From assembly GCA_033032865.1 (NCBI GenBank), contig JAWHQI010000277.1, forward strand, positions 652,501 through 716,500: 64,000 bases of DNA, written 5' to 3'. Below, one piece after another: positions 45,613-56,085 of the stretch. The stretch's first letter is position 1; every line of letters starts with the position of its first letter. Made by a program: the position numbers and the translations under genes. Below the pieces are notes generated by a model. It saw only the letters and a list, made by a program, of their open reading frames with translations, had not been told where the DNA came from and did no database searches. The stretch comes from Dactylorhiza incarnata. Lineage: Eukaryota; Streptophyta; Magnoliopsida; Asparagales; Orchidaceae.

Positions 45613-47286
45613 TCAAGAAGATACTTCCATAATCTTATATTCGACGAGTTTTTTATTCAGCGCAGCTGCCCCTTCTAACTCGCCAGAATCAGCTATCCCC
45701 CTTACCAAATATTCATAAATTGCCTTGCTTGGTTTAGCACAAGTTGCCACCATCATATCCAACACCTCCACGGCAGAATCTATTCGCTTATTTTTGCAGA
45801 ATGCTCGTATCAAAGCAGTGTACGTGGACGCCCGTACCATGCGATTGACCCTAAACATCTCCTTCAGCATTTGCCCCGCCTCCTCGACCATACCACTATT
45901 GCAGAATCCCATCACCAGTGACCCGTACGTGATATCATCGGGGGCGATCCCATCACCGATCATCTCATCGAAGAGTCCGATCGCCCTCTTTATCTCCCCA
46001 TCCCTCGACAATCCATCAATAAGTATGTTATAAGAGATCAAAACCAAATTAATCTCACTCTCTCTCAAGTAGCGAAGCACGTCCAAAGCCTCCTTAATCA
46101 TATTATCCTTACACATTGCCCCGAGAAGAGTGTTGTATGTGATTATATCAGGAGAGCAACCCTCGGAGACCATCTTGCCGAGAACATCTATGGCCTGGTC
46201 TAGGAACTGATGTTTACATAAACTATTGATCAGTATGTTATATGTAACAACCGATGGAGGATAAGAAGCCTCCTTCATTAAAGAGAGAACATGATCCGCT
46301 TCCAACCACTTGCCCTGGCTGCAAAGACAATGAAGCAATGTATTGAATGTGATCGCATTCGGCTCCAAGCCATATTGTAAGAGAGCGTGCATAACGATCA
46401 TTGCGTCGTCGAATTTCCCCTCCTTGCATATCACGTTTAAAAGAGAGTTATAAGACACTATATCTGGATGGCACCCTTCGAGCGACATGTCCGCCAAGAC
46501 CTCCACGGCTCTTAAAACCCCGCAGTGCTTACAGACGAGTTCGAGAAGTACGGTGTAAGAGATTACATACGGAGGATACCCATTCCTCAGCTGATTTCTC
46601 CAAAACCAAATAGCTTCCTCGTGCTTTCCTTCGCTGAACATGCACCGGAACAAAGTATTGAATGATATGACATCTGGAGGGCAACCGGTGAAGCTCATGT
46701 TTTCGACGAGACGGAGAGCGGAGGGGAGTTGCCCTCTCTTGCAGAAGCCACCGATTAATTTGTTGCAGGTGATGATATCCGGGATTCCACCAGACATAAC
46801 CATGGCTTCAAGAATGCTGCCCGCTTTGCCCACTCGGTCGGCATTTACCAATCCTCTGATCAGGTTCACGCAGCACTCAAAGTCGGGGATTTGCCCGTAT
46901 CGAATCATGATATCGATAAGATGTGAGGCTTCGATCAGCTTGCCATTCCGACAATGTCTGCATAAGGTCTTGTTGTTAGATTGTTCATCGCAGTCTGTGA
47001 AATAGCCATCGGGAGAAAATGCAGTTGACTTCTTCTTCTTCTTCTTCATCATAAGGTGTATATTATGGTTCATTTTATTCCCATTAATAGATTCTGAGTG
47101 AATATTCTGCTGTGGTGAAACATGAACTGAGACATGCCTATCAATTCCGAGATCATGATGGTTTGAGTGATTCACATGAGCTGAAATAGTTGTTCTCAGC
47201 TTACGGAATATCAAACTATAATCATGGAAAGGGAGGGAGTGTGAACGAATTCCATTATAACGGCTAACATCTTGTGCAATATCCAT
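45613..47286 (-). CDS. P-class pentatricopeptide-repeat protein (At1g08610-like)
   Basis: The single-exon gene of 557 codons starts MDIAQDVSRYNGIRSHSLPF and ends YKIMEVSS. Residues 1-105 are non-repetitive and include a Lys run (about 81-86) encoded by a TTC microsatellite on the plus strand. From about residue 110 to 540 there is an unbroken series of roughly twelve 35-residue PPR motifs (for example GCHPDIVSYNSLLNVICKEG, GCSPDIITYNTLLGAMCKDN and GIAPDDITYGSLVMGFCNSG). All are P-type; no E or DYW extension is present. Such proteins bind organellar RNA, one base per repeat through residues 5 and 35, to stabilise, splice or translate transcripts. The repeat order and sequence resemble, from memory, Arabidopsis At1g08610. 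The N-terminus should carry an organelle transit peptide but is not a clear-cut one. The frame is intact. Confidence 0.95.
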   Translation of the reverse strand: MDIAQDVSRYNGIRSHSLPFHDYSLIFRKLRTTISAHVNHSNHHDLGIDRHVSVHVSPQQNIHSESINGNKMNHNIHLMMKKKKKKSTAFSPDGYFTDCDEQSNNKTLCRHCRNGKLIEASHLIDIMIRYGQIPDFECCVNLIRGLVNADRVGKAGSILEAMVMSGGIPDIITCNKLIGGFCKRGQLPSALRLVENMSFTGCPPDVISFNTLFRCMFSEGKHEEAIWFWRNQLRNGYPPYVISYTVLLELVCKHCGVLRAVEVLADMSLEGCHPDIVSYNSLLNVICKEGKFDDAMIVMHALLQYGLEPNAITFNTLLHCLCSQGKWLEADHVLSLMKEASYPPSVVTYNILINSLCKHQFLDQAIDVLGKMVSEGCSPDIITYNTLLGAMCKDNMIKEALDVLRYLRESEINLVLISYNILIDGLSRDGEIKRAIGLFDEMIGDGIAPDDITYGSLVMGFCNSGMVEEAGQMLKEMFRVNRMVRASTYTALIRAFCKNKRIDSAVEVLDMMVATCAKPSKAIYEYLVRGIADSGELEGAAALNKKLVEYKIMEVSS

Positions 47287-47829
47287 AGATCAGCAACTAT
47301 CTTTTCTTCCGACGAAGTAAGCTTACTTGAGGAAGAACGAACTAATTATCTACCAAGAAAACTGAAATCTGACCGCCATGAAAAAGAGCCCATATGAGAA
47401 CTTCTGCGGAGCTTACCGATTTACAGAATGTGAGCCTCTAAACAGACAATCGCGGACAGCGATGGAGGGGAGGATTAACGGCGGGAAATTGATGAATTAG
47501 GCCTTTGGGCGGCGCGCATCTGCATCAGTTATATCAGAATCGATCTCGTTCTCCGGCTTCTGGCGATTGAGACGGTCCCAGATTCAATGGAGAAGGAGAC
47601 TAGGGTTTTAGCGATAAAACCTAGAGCATCGATCACTTTAACCGCGCCAGCACTCCGTTTGCCATGTCAGCAATAGTCTCAATATTTTTTCAATTTTTTA
47701 AAAATTAGTTGCCGTACTTTATTTTACAAAGTTTTAGTCCCATTAATTACTTTAGGGAGAGAAACTTAGGTGTGTTTCTCTCACCTAGAACTAGGTGGGA
47801 GAGAAATATAGCCGTATGATATCAGGTTC
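47287..47829 (-). promoter_or_regulatory. 5' UTR/promoter region of the PPR gene
   Basis: Upstream (minus strand) of the PPR ATG. It has a stop in every nearby frame, then GC-richer sequence (47440-47650) typical of a 5' flank. No TATA box was clearly recognisable. A decayed Copia element begins about 540 bp upstream of the start codon. Confidence 0.4.
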
Positions 47830-49430
47830 ATACTTGGAGCATCTTCCCTAACACCAGGTTCTTCTTGTCCTTATCCCGACTCTGGTATCTCCGATGATTT
47901 GATTTGTTGGGTGATCTCTTTGATGTTTGATCGTCAGGTTCCTTGCATCTTCCCTAACACCAGGTTATTCTACTTCTGGTGCGTCTTCTATTTCTTTCTT
48001 CTTCTTCAGGTGTAAATGGAATATTCACTTAAAATGTACTTGGAGCATCTTCCTTAGCGACTTCTTCCAAGTTGTGTTCTTTCAGTTTCAAACCTACATC
48101 AGCATTTTCAACAAAAACACTAGAAGAGATGCTATGAAGCATACCCGTCTCATCAATTACAATATTTATGGATTCTTCTACAACCAGAGTTTTCTTGTTG
48201 AAAATTATATATGTCTTATTATGGCTACTATAGCTTACAAAAATACCTTCAAAACATTTTTCACTAAACTTGGTTTTGTAATACTTCCCATTGTTAAGTA
48301 CGAAGCACTTACTGCCAAAGATTCTAAAATAAGATAAAGTTGTTTCCTACCCTTTAGAAGTTCATAAGGTGTCTTACGATAGTTCTTGTTGATTAGTGCT
48401 CTATTTTGCACGTGACAAGCAGTGTTGAAGGCTTCTGCCCAGAAATATTACGGAAGAGAAGAATCATTCAACATTGTTCTGCTTGCCTCTATGAGTGTTC
48501 TATTCTTTCTCTCGGTAACTCCATTTTGATGTGGAGTACGATGAGAGGAAAACTCATGAAGGATACCTAAGCTTTCACAAAACTCTGTCATAGCCCCAGA
48601 CTTGAATTCTGTTCTGTGGTCACTTCTGATTTTGACTACGGAGCAGTTTAGTTCATTCTGAATTTGCCTAACAAAGTTAGTGAAAGAGTCAAAAGACTTG
48701 TGTTTCAGAAAGAATACTCAAGTAAAACATGGGCAGTCATCAACAATTACCAAGGTATAAGTTTTACCTCCCAAACTCCTAACTGGCATGAGACCAAATA
48801 GATCCATATGTAGCAGATATAAACATCTGGTAAAATTTTTGCCAATGATGCTCTTAAAGTTAGCCCGAGTCTGCTTGCCCATTTGACATGTATGACAAGG
48901 TCTCTCTTTAATGCACCTAACATCAGGTACGTCACGCACTAAGTTGTGAGAAAATAACATACTTATAGTTTTGAAATTAATATGTGCTAGTCTCTTGTGT
49001 CATTGGTCACAAAGAGATGCACTATCTTTTGCTAAAAAGCACACTGGTGTAGAAGAATCTAAACAAAGAAAATTTAGGTAGAAAATATTTCTACTCCGAG
49101 TGCCTGTTAAAATAGTTTATGACGTATCAGACGATTTTATCAAGCACTTGTCCTTGTAGAACTCAATCATATAAGCTTTGTCACATAATTGACTTATGTT
49201 AATAAGATTATGTTGTAATCCCTTAACATAAGCTACATCTTTGAACGAGTCTATAACGTTGGTAATCATACCGTAGCCTTTTGTGATTCCCCGATCAGAT
49301 CCACCAAAGATGACCTTTGGACCATCCTTGATTGGGGTGAAATTTTGCAATAGGTTTCTTGTTCCAGTCATGTGCCGCGAACATCCACTATATAAATACC
49401 AGATAGGCGTATTGTTGGCCTTTGGACATA
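47830..49430 (-). pseudogene. Copia pre-integrase, integrase and linker remnant
   Basis: Minus-strand pieces: 49371-49117 (MTGTRNLLQNFTPI..VIFGG), a decayed HKRLAHINF motif near 48990, 48960-48718 (RPCHTCQMGKQTRA, CLYLLHMDLFGLMPVRSLGG), the core to about 48430, and a linker (GIFVSYSSHNKTYIIFNKKT at about 48250). Integrase zinc-binding and core motifs are recognisable but frames shift. Confidence 0.78.
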
Positions 49431-49444
49431 CCTGCGATCAATAA

Positions 49445-51166
49445 TCAATTGCCCTTAGGAACCCAGGAGAATTTGGGTCCTTGGCTTCTTATTAGACGAC
49501 TTCCACTTTGAGTGTTAATATTGCGAGTGGTCATTCTTACATTATTAACTCGTGGAGTCTTATAGTTTTCTACTAGCTTCCTTTCAACCACTAGCTTTCC
49601 TCCCAACTCATTTATAGATTTCTCCTTCAGCTTTACCAGTTCAGTAGAGCTTTTCAGTTCATCTTTCAAGAGTTGGACTTCATCTCTGAAAGGAATTAAT
49701 TTTTCAATTTCTTCCCTCAGATCCGATTCCACGGCCTTGAGAGACTCAATCTCTTTTGCCTGAGATTTGACTACCTTGTGACATTTGTCAAATCCCTTCA
49801 ATAGGGCTATATACTGAACTAGTATAGTTGAGTCTTCCTTCGAGGAATAGCCTTCATCTGTAATGGAATCCGTCTTAGATTCAGAAAGAGGAGTATGTGA
49901 GTTTACCTTCCCCTCATAAGGGGTGTCATAACTTTCCTCGCCGGTCTGAGCCATGAGCCCGAAGTAGGCTTTCTCGTCTGAGCTTGACTCATCTGAGTCG
50001 ATGTCGCTCGGAGTCTTGGATTTCTTAGCTAAGAAGCTATTTTCCTCCTTCTCATTCTTGAAGGATTTCTTGTCTTCCTTTCTCGATCCTTCTTTCTTCT
50101 TGTACGGGCATTCCGCGATCATATGGCCTGACTTATTGCAGCAGTAATAAATAATATTAGTCAAAATATGTTTATTAGGTTTGGATTTATACCTGTCGTT
50201 GTTGTATCTTTTCTTGTGATGTTCACCATCACGTCTTGATCTTCTATGATCGGATGAGGAGGATTGACTTCTCCTCTACTTCCTTTTGTTTAGCAATCTC
50301 TTGAATTGCTTGGAGAGTAGGGAGAACTCTCCATCGGACATGTCTGAGCGTGAGGAGCAAGTCACTGATTCGTCATCTTCATCTGACGATTGTGTCCTTG
50401 TTGGTAATAAAATCTTACTTTTCCTTGATCCTTCGGCCTTCAGTGCTACAGACTTCTCCCTTCCAGAAGTCTTGCTCCCCTCTTCCTCAGCTTTTCTGAT
50501 GTTGAGCTTCAGTTCATGGGAAAGAAGTTTCCCAAACAAAATCTGAGGCTCCATTGTAGCCAACTTACCAGACTCCCTTATAGTTATTGCCTTAGTATCT
50601 CATTCTTTCGTCAGAGATCTCAAGAACTTGTCATTCAATTCTCCAACAGTAAATTCACGGTCATAATTTCTTAGACCGTTGACGATCTTAAATAACTTCT
50701 CATAAGTATCAGATATGTTGTCCCTTGAATCTTGCTTGAAGGCTTCGTATTCTTGATTCAGTAGAGATCTACGATCATCTCTTACTTCTTCAGTACCTTC
50801 CATTAGAACTACTAGAGAATCCCACATCTCTTTGGCAGAATTGTAGTGGAATAAATTTTACAGCATCGAATCATCCACTGCACTTACAATAATGTTCTTT
50901 GCCTTCTTATCCAAGACGACAATAACAATCTCACCCTTTGTTAGATCAAACATATTCTTAGGAACTTGTACATTTGGGTTGATTGTAGATGTTGTCATTG
51001 GAATACGAGGACCTTCTTCAACAATCTGAAAGATTTTTGGGTCGGCGGCTTCTATGTAGAACCTTGCACTTTCCTTCCACATAGGAAAGTTCTCTTTCGT
51101 GCACACCGACTGTACAACTTCATGGAAGAATCCTTGTTTCTGTCCATTTCAGACATGGTGTCTTTA
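49445..51166 (-). pseudogene. Copia gag of the truncated element, with internal deletion
   Basis: It is closely similar to the intact gag at 53449-55617. Stops interrupt it (for example after VSAVDDSML at about 50858), and the first knuckle Cys has become Tyr (YYCCNKSGHMIAEC). Relative to the intact copy, the stretch between VVERKLVE and NYKTPRVNN (about 170 residues, including the second knuckle) is deleted. It ends FSWVPKGN. Confidence 0.85.
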
Positions 51167-51234
51167 AGCAACTAGATAAAGGACTTTGTTCAAGGTGTTA
51201 ACCTCTTAATGAACAACCTACCTCTGATACCAAT

Positions 51235-51774
51235 TAAAAGTATCTAGTTGCTACCTAAATCACCTAGAGGGGGTGAATAAGTGATTTCTATTGCTTTTAT
51301 GCGGAATTAAAAACTTTAAAGAACACACACAACTATCTAGAACTCCTGGCTAGACTAGGCTACTTCACTAATCTCAGATTAAAACAATCTTACAACTCGG
51401 AGTTAGCAACTCCTACAAACTTGGAGAACAACCTCTCCTACAAAAGTTCGGAGAACAAACTCCTACAAAAACTCGGAGAACAAACTCTTCTATAAAAACT
51501 CGGACAATAAACTCTCCTACAAAAACTCGGAGAACAAACTCTCCTATAAAAACTCGGAGAACAAACTCTCCTACAAAAACTCGGAGAACAAACTCTCCTA
51601 CAAAAATTCGGAGAATAACCTCTCCTGCACTCGATCCTCTAAACCAGGATCTATAAAAACTCGGAAGTGAAACTTCCTACAAAATTTGTAAAAGGGTTTG
51701 TACAAAACTTTAGATTGAGAAAAAATCTTCTAAAATCTCAAAGAGATTTTTCTTCAGATCTGAAATTAAGTCTT
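51235..51774 (-). repeat. 5' LTR of the truncated Copia element, inner (U5) part
   Basis: It begins TAAAAGTATCTAGTTGC beside the primer-binding site (TG of the plus strand changed to TA) and carries ACCTAGAGGGGGTGAATAAG. A tandem repeat of about 30 bp (AACTCGGAGAACAAACTCTC) spans 51420-51650. It is cut at 51774 by the nested element. Confidence 0.85.
51420..51650. repeat. tandem repeat, about 29-30 bp, in LTR
   Basis: Seven to eight copies of a CTCCTACAAAAACTCGGAGA unit. Fewer, more diverged copies (TCCGAGTTGTAGGAG type) occur in the related LTRs at 52990-53150 and 57300-57450, so the array expanded in this copy. Confidence 0.85.
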
Positions 51775-53361
51775 TGTTGGGTATTGTAACCACAATTACC
51801 TTGATTTGAAGAAGTGTCCCTTGAACTAAGATGAATTGATGTTGTATTTGATGTCTCTCTAGTTGTGTGTTTGCAGACTATTCCACTCTAAGTATAAACC
51901 AATGTCAGGTTTTAATGAGTCATCAAACACAGGTATATGCAATGTAATTCCTCATTGTATAGACCAAGGTGTTGACTCATGTAGAATCTCTCTATTGGGA
52001 TATACTTTATATTCAAACACAAAAGGAAGAGCCAAGAAGAGCCAAGGAAGTTGCTGCTGAATTGAAGAATTTCATTTTCTAAGTACTAAGAATTTTCGTC
52101 GAACGTTGCTCGACGATCGGGAATATTTTCGTCGAACGGAATTCGACGATCGCCGCTCGTCAAACGAAATTCGTCGACCACCGCTCGACAAATTCTGTTC
52201 AGTGGCCTTTCGTCGAACTCAGCATAGATTTCGTCGATCACTCCGTTCAACGATTTGACTCTATTTCGTCGATCTCCCTTGCTGAAGTTAAATTGTTGCA
52301 GAAGGAAGATTTGGTTAAGTTTGGTTCGGCTATTTGCTTTAGTCGAGTTCGACGAATGCCTTTAGTCGAATTCGACTATTGTTGTTCGGCTAATTCATTA
52401 GTCGAACTCTATACTTGTTCGACTATTTGTATTAACCGAATTCGACTAATTGTCTTCGTCTATTTCTATTAGTCGAATCGCTGCTCTGCTTTCCTCCGGT
52501 TCAGTTCTTCCGACCCGATGTTTTAGGGCTTCCACTTTGACGTTACACGTGGCGCCGTTCTCGATGCTCTCGTTTATAGCCGTTAGAATAAAGAGGCTAT
52601 AAATAGTTAAGGGTTATTTCCGTTTAACCCTAATCGTGAATCCAAGAAGAAAGACGTCGTTCTTTTCGTCCGTCGGCCGACCTTTATCGCAAATCAGCTG
52701 CTCTTTGCCGACAAAGCTTTTCACGATCCCACTTGAAGAAAGGAGAATACTAGATCTCTGATTTCAGATCTCTCAAGTTTCCTTCAGATCTAGTTTTCTC
52801 CTAAGTGCTCAGATCAAGATCTTCAAAGATAGATTTCTTCTTCCTCTTTTAGATCCAGATTTCAGATTTCTATTTTCAAAAGGAAGAAGAAGATCTTTTA
52901 TTTTCAGATCTGATTAAGTGAAATCTCAAGTAGATTTGAAGTAGATTGTTCCTCAATCTAAAGTTGTGTAAGATTTTATTACATTATTCTTGTAGGAAGC
53001 TTGCTTCCGAGTTGTAGGAGTTTTACTTCGAGTTGTAGGAGCGTTGTCTCTGAGATTGTAGGAAGTTTTCCTTCCGAGTTTTTGTAGGAGAGTTTGTTCT
53101 TCGAGATTGTAGGAGTTTGACTCCGAGTTGTAGGATTATTGATAATCCGAGATAGTGAAGTAGCCTAGTCTAGTCGGTCGTGCTAGATAGGTGAGGTGCA
53201 AAGTGGACTACCCAAGTACGGGGAACCACTATAAATCCTTGTGTACTGTGCTCTTGGTTTTTTGTGCGCTTTATTTCTTCTATTTTTAATTCCGCAAAAA
53301 GACATAGAAACCACATATTCACCTCCCTCTAGGTGATTTAGGTCGCAACTAGATACTTTCA
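51775..53361 (+). repeat. 5' LTR of the gag-only SIRE-like element
   Basis: It is 1587 bp. U3 contains palindromic TCGA-core motifs (52090-52480), such as TAGTCGAATTCGACTA at 52363-52378. A GGCTATAAATAGTTAAGGG TATA region is at about 52599. The U5 end has CACCTCCCTCTAGGTGATTT. Confidence 0.93.
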
Positions 53362-53363
53362 AT

Positions 53364-53375
53364 TGGTATCAGAGC
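53364..53375 (+). other. primer-binding site (initiator Met tRNA)
   Basis: TGGTATCAGAGC starts two bases after the 5' LTR, the standard plant Copia site. Confidence 0.93.
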
Positions 53376-53448
53376 GAGGTTGTTCGTTAAAAAGTTAACA
53401 CCTTGAACAAGATCCTTAATTCTACTTGCAAGAGCAAGTTTGTTTGGT

Positions 53449-55617
53449 ATGGAAAAATCCAAGGATTCTGCTAAGATGCTCGTCTGTTCTAAGGAGAACT
53501 TCCCCATGTGGAAGGAAAGAATGAAGTTCTATATGGAAGCCACCGACCCAAGAATTTTTCAGATAGTTGAAGAAGGTCCCCATGTTCCTATGAAGCCATC
53601 TTCAATTAATTCTGCTATTATGATTCCCAAGAAAATGTTGGAGCTAGACAAAGATGAGATTGCTCTCGTCATCTTGGACAAGAAGGCAAAGAACATTATT
53701 GTTGGTGCAGTGGACGATTCAATGCTACAAAATCTTATACACTGCAAATCTGCCAAGGAGATGTGGGACTCCATAGTTGTTCTTATGGAAGGCACAGAAG
53801 AAGTGAGGGATGATCGAAGATCATTGCTAAATCAAGAATATGAAGCATTCAAGCAAGATCAAAGAGATTCCATTTCTGATACTTATGAGAAGTTCTTTAA
53901 GATCGTCAATGGTCTTAAGAACTATGATCGGGAATTTACCGTTGGAGAACTGAATGACAAGTTCTTGAGATCCCTAACGAAAGAATGGGATACCAAGGCA
54001 ATTGCTATCCGGGAATTTGGAAAGTTGGCTACGATGGAGCCACAAATATTGTTTGGCAAGCTCTTATCACATGAGCTCAAGCTGAGTATCAGAAAAGCTG
54101 AAGAAGAGGGATGCTCCACCTCTGGAAGAGATAAGTCAGTGGCACTGAAGGCCAAAGAATCAAGAAGACATAAAGCTACATCATCTGTCAGAAGAAAATC
54201 CTTAGATGAAGATGATGAATCAGATGCTTGCCCCTCAAGCTCTGATATGTCTGATGGAGAGTTCTCATCTCTCTCCAAGCAATTCAAGAGATTGCTCAGA
54301 AAAAGAAGCCAGAGGAAAAGTCAGTCCTCATCAGAACATAGAAGATCAAGGGGTGATGATGAACATCACAAGAAGGATCGCAGCAACGACAGGTATAAAT
54401 CTAAACCAAATAAACATATTTCGACTGATATTATCTGTTATTGTTGTAATAAGTCAGGACATTTAAGCACGGAATGTCCATACAAGAAGAAAGAAGGATC
54501 AAGGAAGGAAGAGAAGAAATCCTTCAAGAATAAGAGGAAAGAAGAAAAGAGCTTCTTGGCAAAGAAGACCAAGACTCTTAGCGACAGCGACTCAGAGGAG
54601 TCAAGCTCGAATGAAGAAGCCTATTTCGGGCTAATAGCAAAGTCAGATGAGGAAGTAAGCGACTCCTCATACAAAGGAAAGGTAAACTCTCACACTCCTC
54701 TTTCCGCTTCTGAAGATGAAACTGCATCCGTAGAAAATGAAGGTTATTCTTCAGAGGAAGACTTAGATCTAATGGTTCAGTATAAAGCTATGTTGGAAGG
54801 ATTTGACAAATGCCGCAAGGTAGTCAAATCTCAAGCAAATGAGATTGAATCTCTCAAGATGGTGGAATCAGATTTGAGGAAGGAAATTGAAAAATTGACT
54901 CCTCTCAAAGATGAAGTCCAAATCTTGAAAGATGAACTTAACAACTCCGCTGAATTATTAAATCGAAAGGAGAAATTCTTAAATGAATTAGAAGAAAAGT
55001 TAGTGGTGGAAAGGAAGATTGTTGAAAGCTTCTCGAAACCAAAAACTATCCTTCCAATCATTGATAGATTTTCTGCTCCTGCGAAGGGTAGTAGCCCTGG
55101 TCATGAGGCCGAAAGTAGTAAGGCCGCCAAGAAAAGAGCTGTTAGAGGTAAGGGAAAGGTTGACCAAAATCAACCCCGTCCCCGATGCCTCGAAACAACT
55201 GCTTTCAAGGCACCTTATGAAAAAGTAATCCTCAAGGACCATGGTTCATTTGTACATGGATCAGTTGTTAAGAAAGCACCAAAGATTAAATCTATTGTTG
55301 TTAAATCTCGTGAAGAGAAGAAGGAGCCATGTGTATGTTGCAATCACGAGGCTTCTACTTCTAAGAATGTTGCTCCTGCTAAACTCCTCGTTCAAAAGTT
55401 AAGACAGGAGAACAAGAGAAAATACAATCGATTTGATTGTTGGTGTTGTGGCAAAGTTGGTTACTTCGCCATAGATTGTTGGTTTAACCCCAGATATTAT
55501 AAGACTCCACGGGTTAACAATGTAAGAATGACCCCTTGCAATGTTAGCACTCAGAGTGGTGATTATCTAACCAGGAACCTAGGACCCAAATCCTTTTGGG
55601 TTCCTAAGGGAAATTAA
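53449..55617 (+). CDS. intact Gag protein of the gag-only element
   Basis: The open frame of 722 codons starts at ATG 53449 (MEKSKDSAKMLVCSKENFPM); an in-frame TTG lies three codons earlier. Residues about 10-240 are the DUF4219/UBN2 gag core with NFPMWKERMKFYMEATDPRI and the conserved WDSIVVLMEGTEEV region. An Arg/Ser/Lys-rich segment follows, then a perfect CCHC knuckle CYCCNKSGHLSTEC (about residue 330), an acidic Ser region, a coiled coil (about 445-520), and a second knuckle-like motif CWCCGKVGYFAIDC in which His is Tyr. It ends SFWVPKGN then TAA. It would form the cytoplasmic virus-like particle and bind genomic RNA. No pol follows; enzymes must come from another element. Confidence 0.92.
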   Translation: MEKSKDSAKMLVCSKENFPMWKERMKFYMEATDPRIFQIVEEGPHVPMKPSSINSAIMIPKKMLELDKDEIALVILDKKAKNIIVGAVDDSMLQNLIHCKSAKEMWDSIVVLMEGTEEVRDDRRSLLNQEYEAFKQDQRDSISDTYEKFFKIVNGLKNYDREFTVGELNDKFLRSLTKEWDTKAIAIREFGKLATMEPQILFGKLLSHELKLSIRKAEEEGCSTSGRDKSVALKAKESRRHKATSSVRRKSLDEDDESDACPSSSDMSDGEFSSLSKQFKRLLRKRSQRKSQSSSEHRRSRGDDEHHKKDRSNDRYKSKPNKHISTDIICYCCNKSGHLSTECPYKKKEGSRKEEKKSFKNKRKEEKSFLAKKTKTLSDSDSEESSSNEEAYFGLIAKSDEEVSDSSYKGKVNSHTPLSASEDETASVENEGYSSEEDLDLMVQYKAMLEGFDKCRKVVKSQANEIESLKMVESDLRKEIEKLTPLKDEVQILKDELNNSAELLNRKEKFLNELEEKLVVERKIVESFSKPKTILPIIDRFSAPAKGSSPGHEAESSKAAKKRAVRGKGKVDQNQPRPRCLETTAFKAPYEKVILKDHGSFVHGSVVKKAPKIKSIVVKSREEKKEPCVCCNHEASTSKNVAPAKLLVQKLRQENKRKYNRFDCWCCGKVGYFAIDCWFNPRYYKTPRVNNVRMTPCNVSTQSGDYLTRNLGPKSFWVPKGN

Positions 55618-55739
55618 TCTGTGATTGCAGGTATGTCCAAAGGCCAACCAAAATTCTAATCAGGCACTTGGACAATGAATGTTCTTGGTACATGAACAGA
55701 ACAAGAAGTTTATAGCAAGGATGTAATAAGCTTAGGAAA

Positions 55740-56085
55740 TCAGTCCAGGCACTGAAATTCTAAGGGGGAGATAAGGCTAAAGGGGAGAAAAGATTGAGGG
55801 GGAGCTGATTCAATTTTTCAAAATTGCCTCCCAATTAAATCTTCCTATGCAGTTGTTGAGGGGGAGCTTTGATCTCTCATGCTTTTTCTTACCTATCTGA
55901 AGCAGTCAGAAAGGGGGAGAGAAACTGTATGGGGGGAGAGAAGTTAAAAGAGAAAGTTGAAAGGGAGAGAAGTTTGAAAAGCTAAGTTTTCTAACTCTCC
56001 TTATGTTTAATGTATTTCTCTGTACATTTATTTCTGTTCTTCACCTTAGTAGATAGGGTTCTGACTTCTTCAAATATGGGGAGAT
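55740..56085 (+). other. polypurine-rich spacer before the 3' LTR
   Basis: AAGGGGGAGAT, AAAGGGGAGA, GAGGGGGAGC (twice), AAAGGGGGAGAG and TGGGGGGAGAG are spread over 330 bp. The last, ATATGGGGAGAT, touches the LTR and is the presumed polypurine tract. This multiple-PPT layout matches the one beside 23382. Confidence 0.8.

Noticed and set aside
51863..52060. 65-codon frame repeated at 56174-56371
   Set aside because: It lies inside both LTR copies of one element, so the pair is not independent conservation; no known LTR-encoded protein matches.
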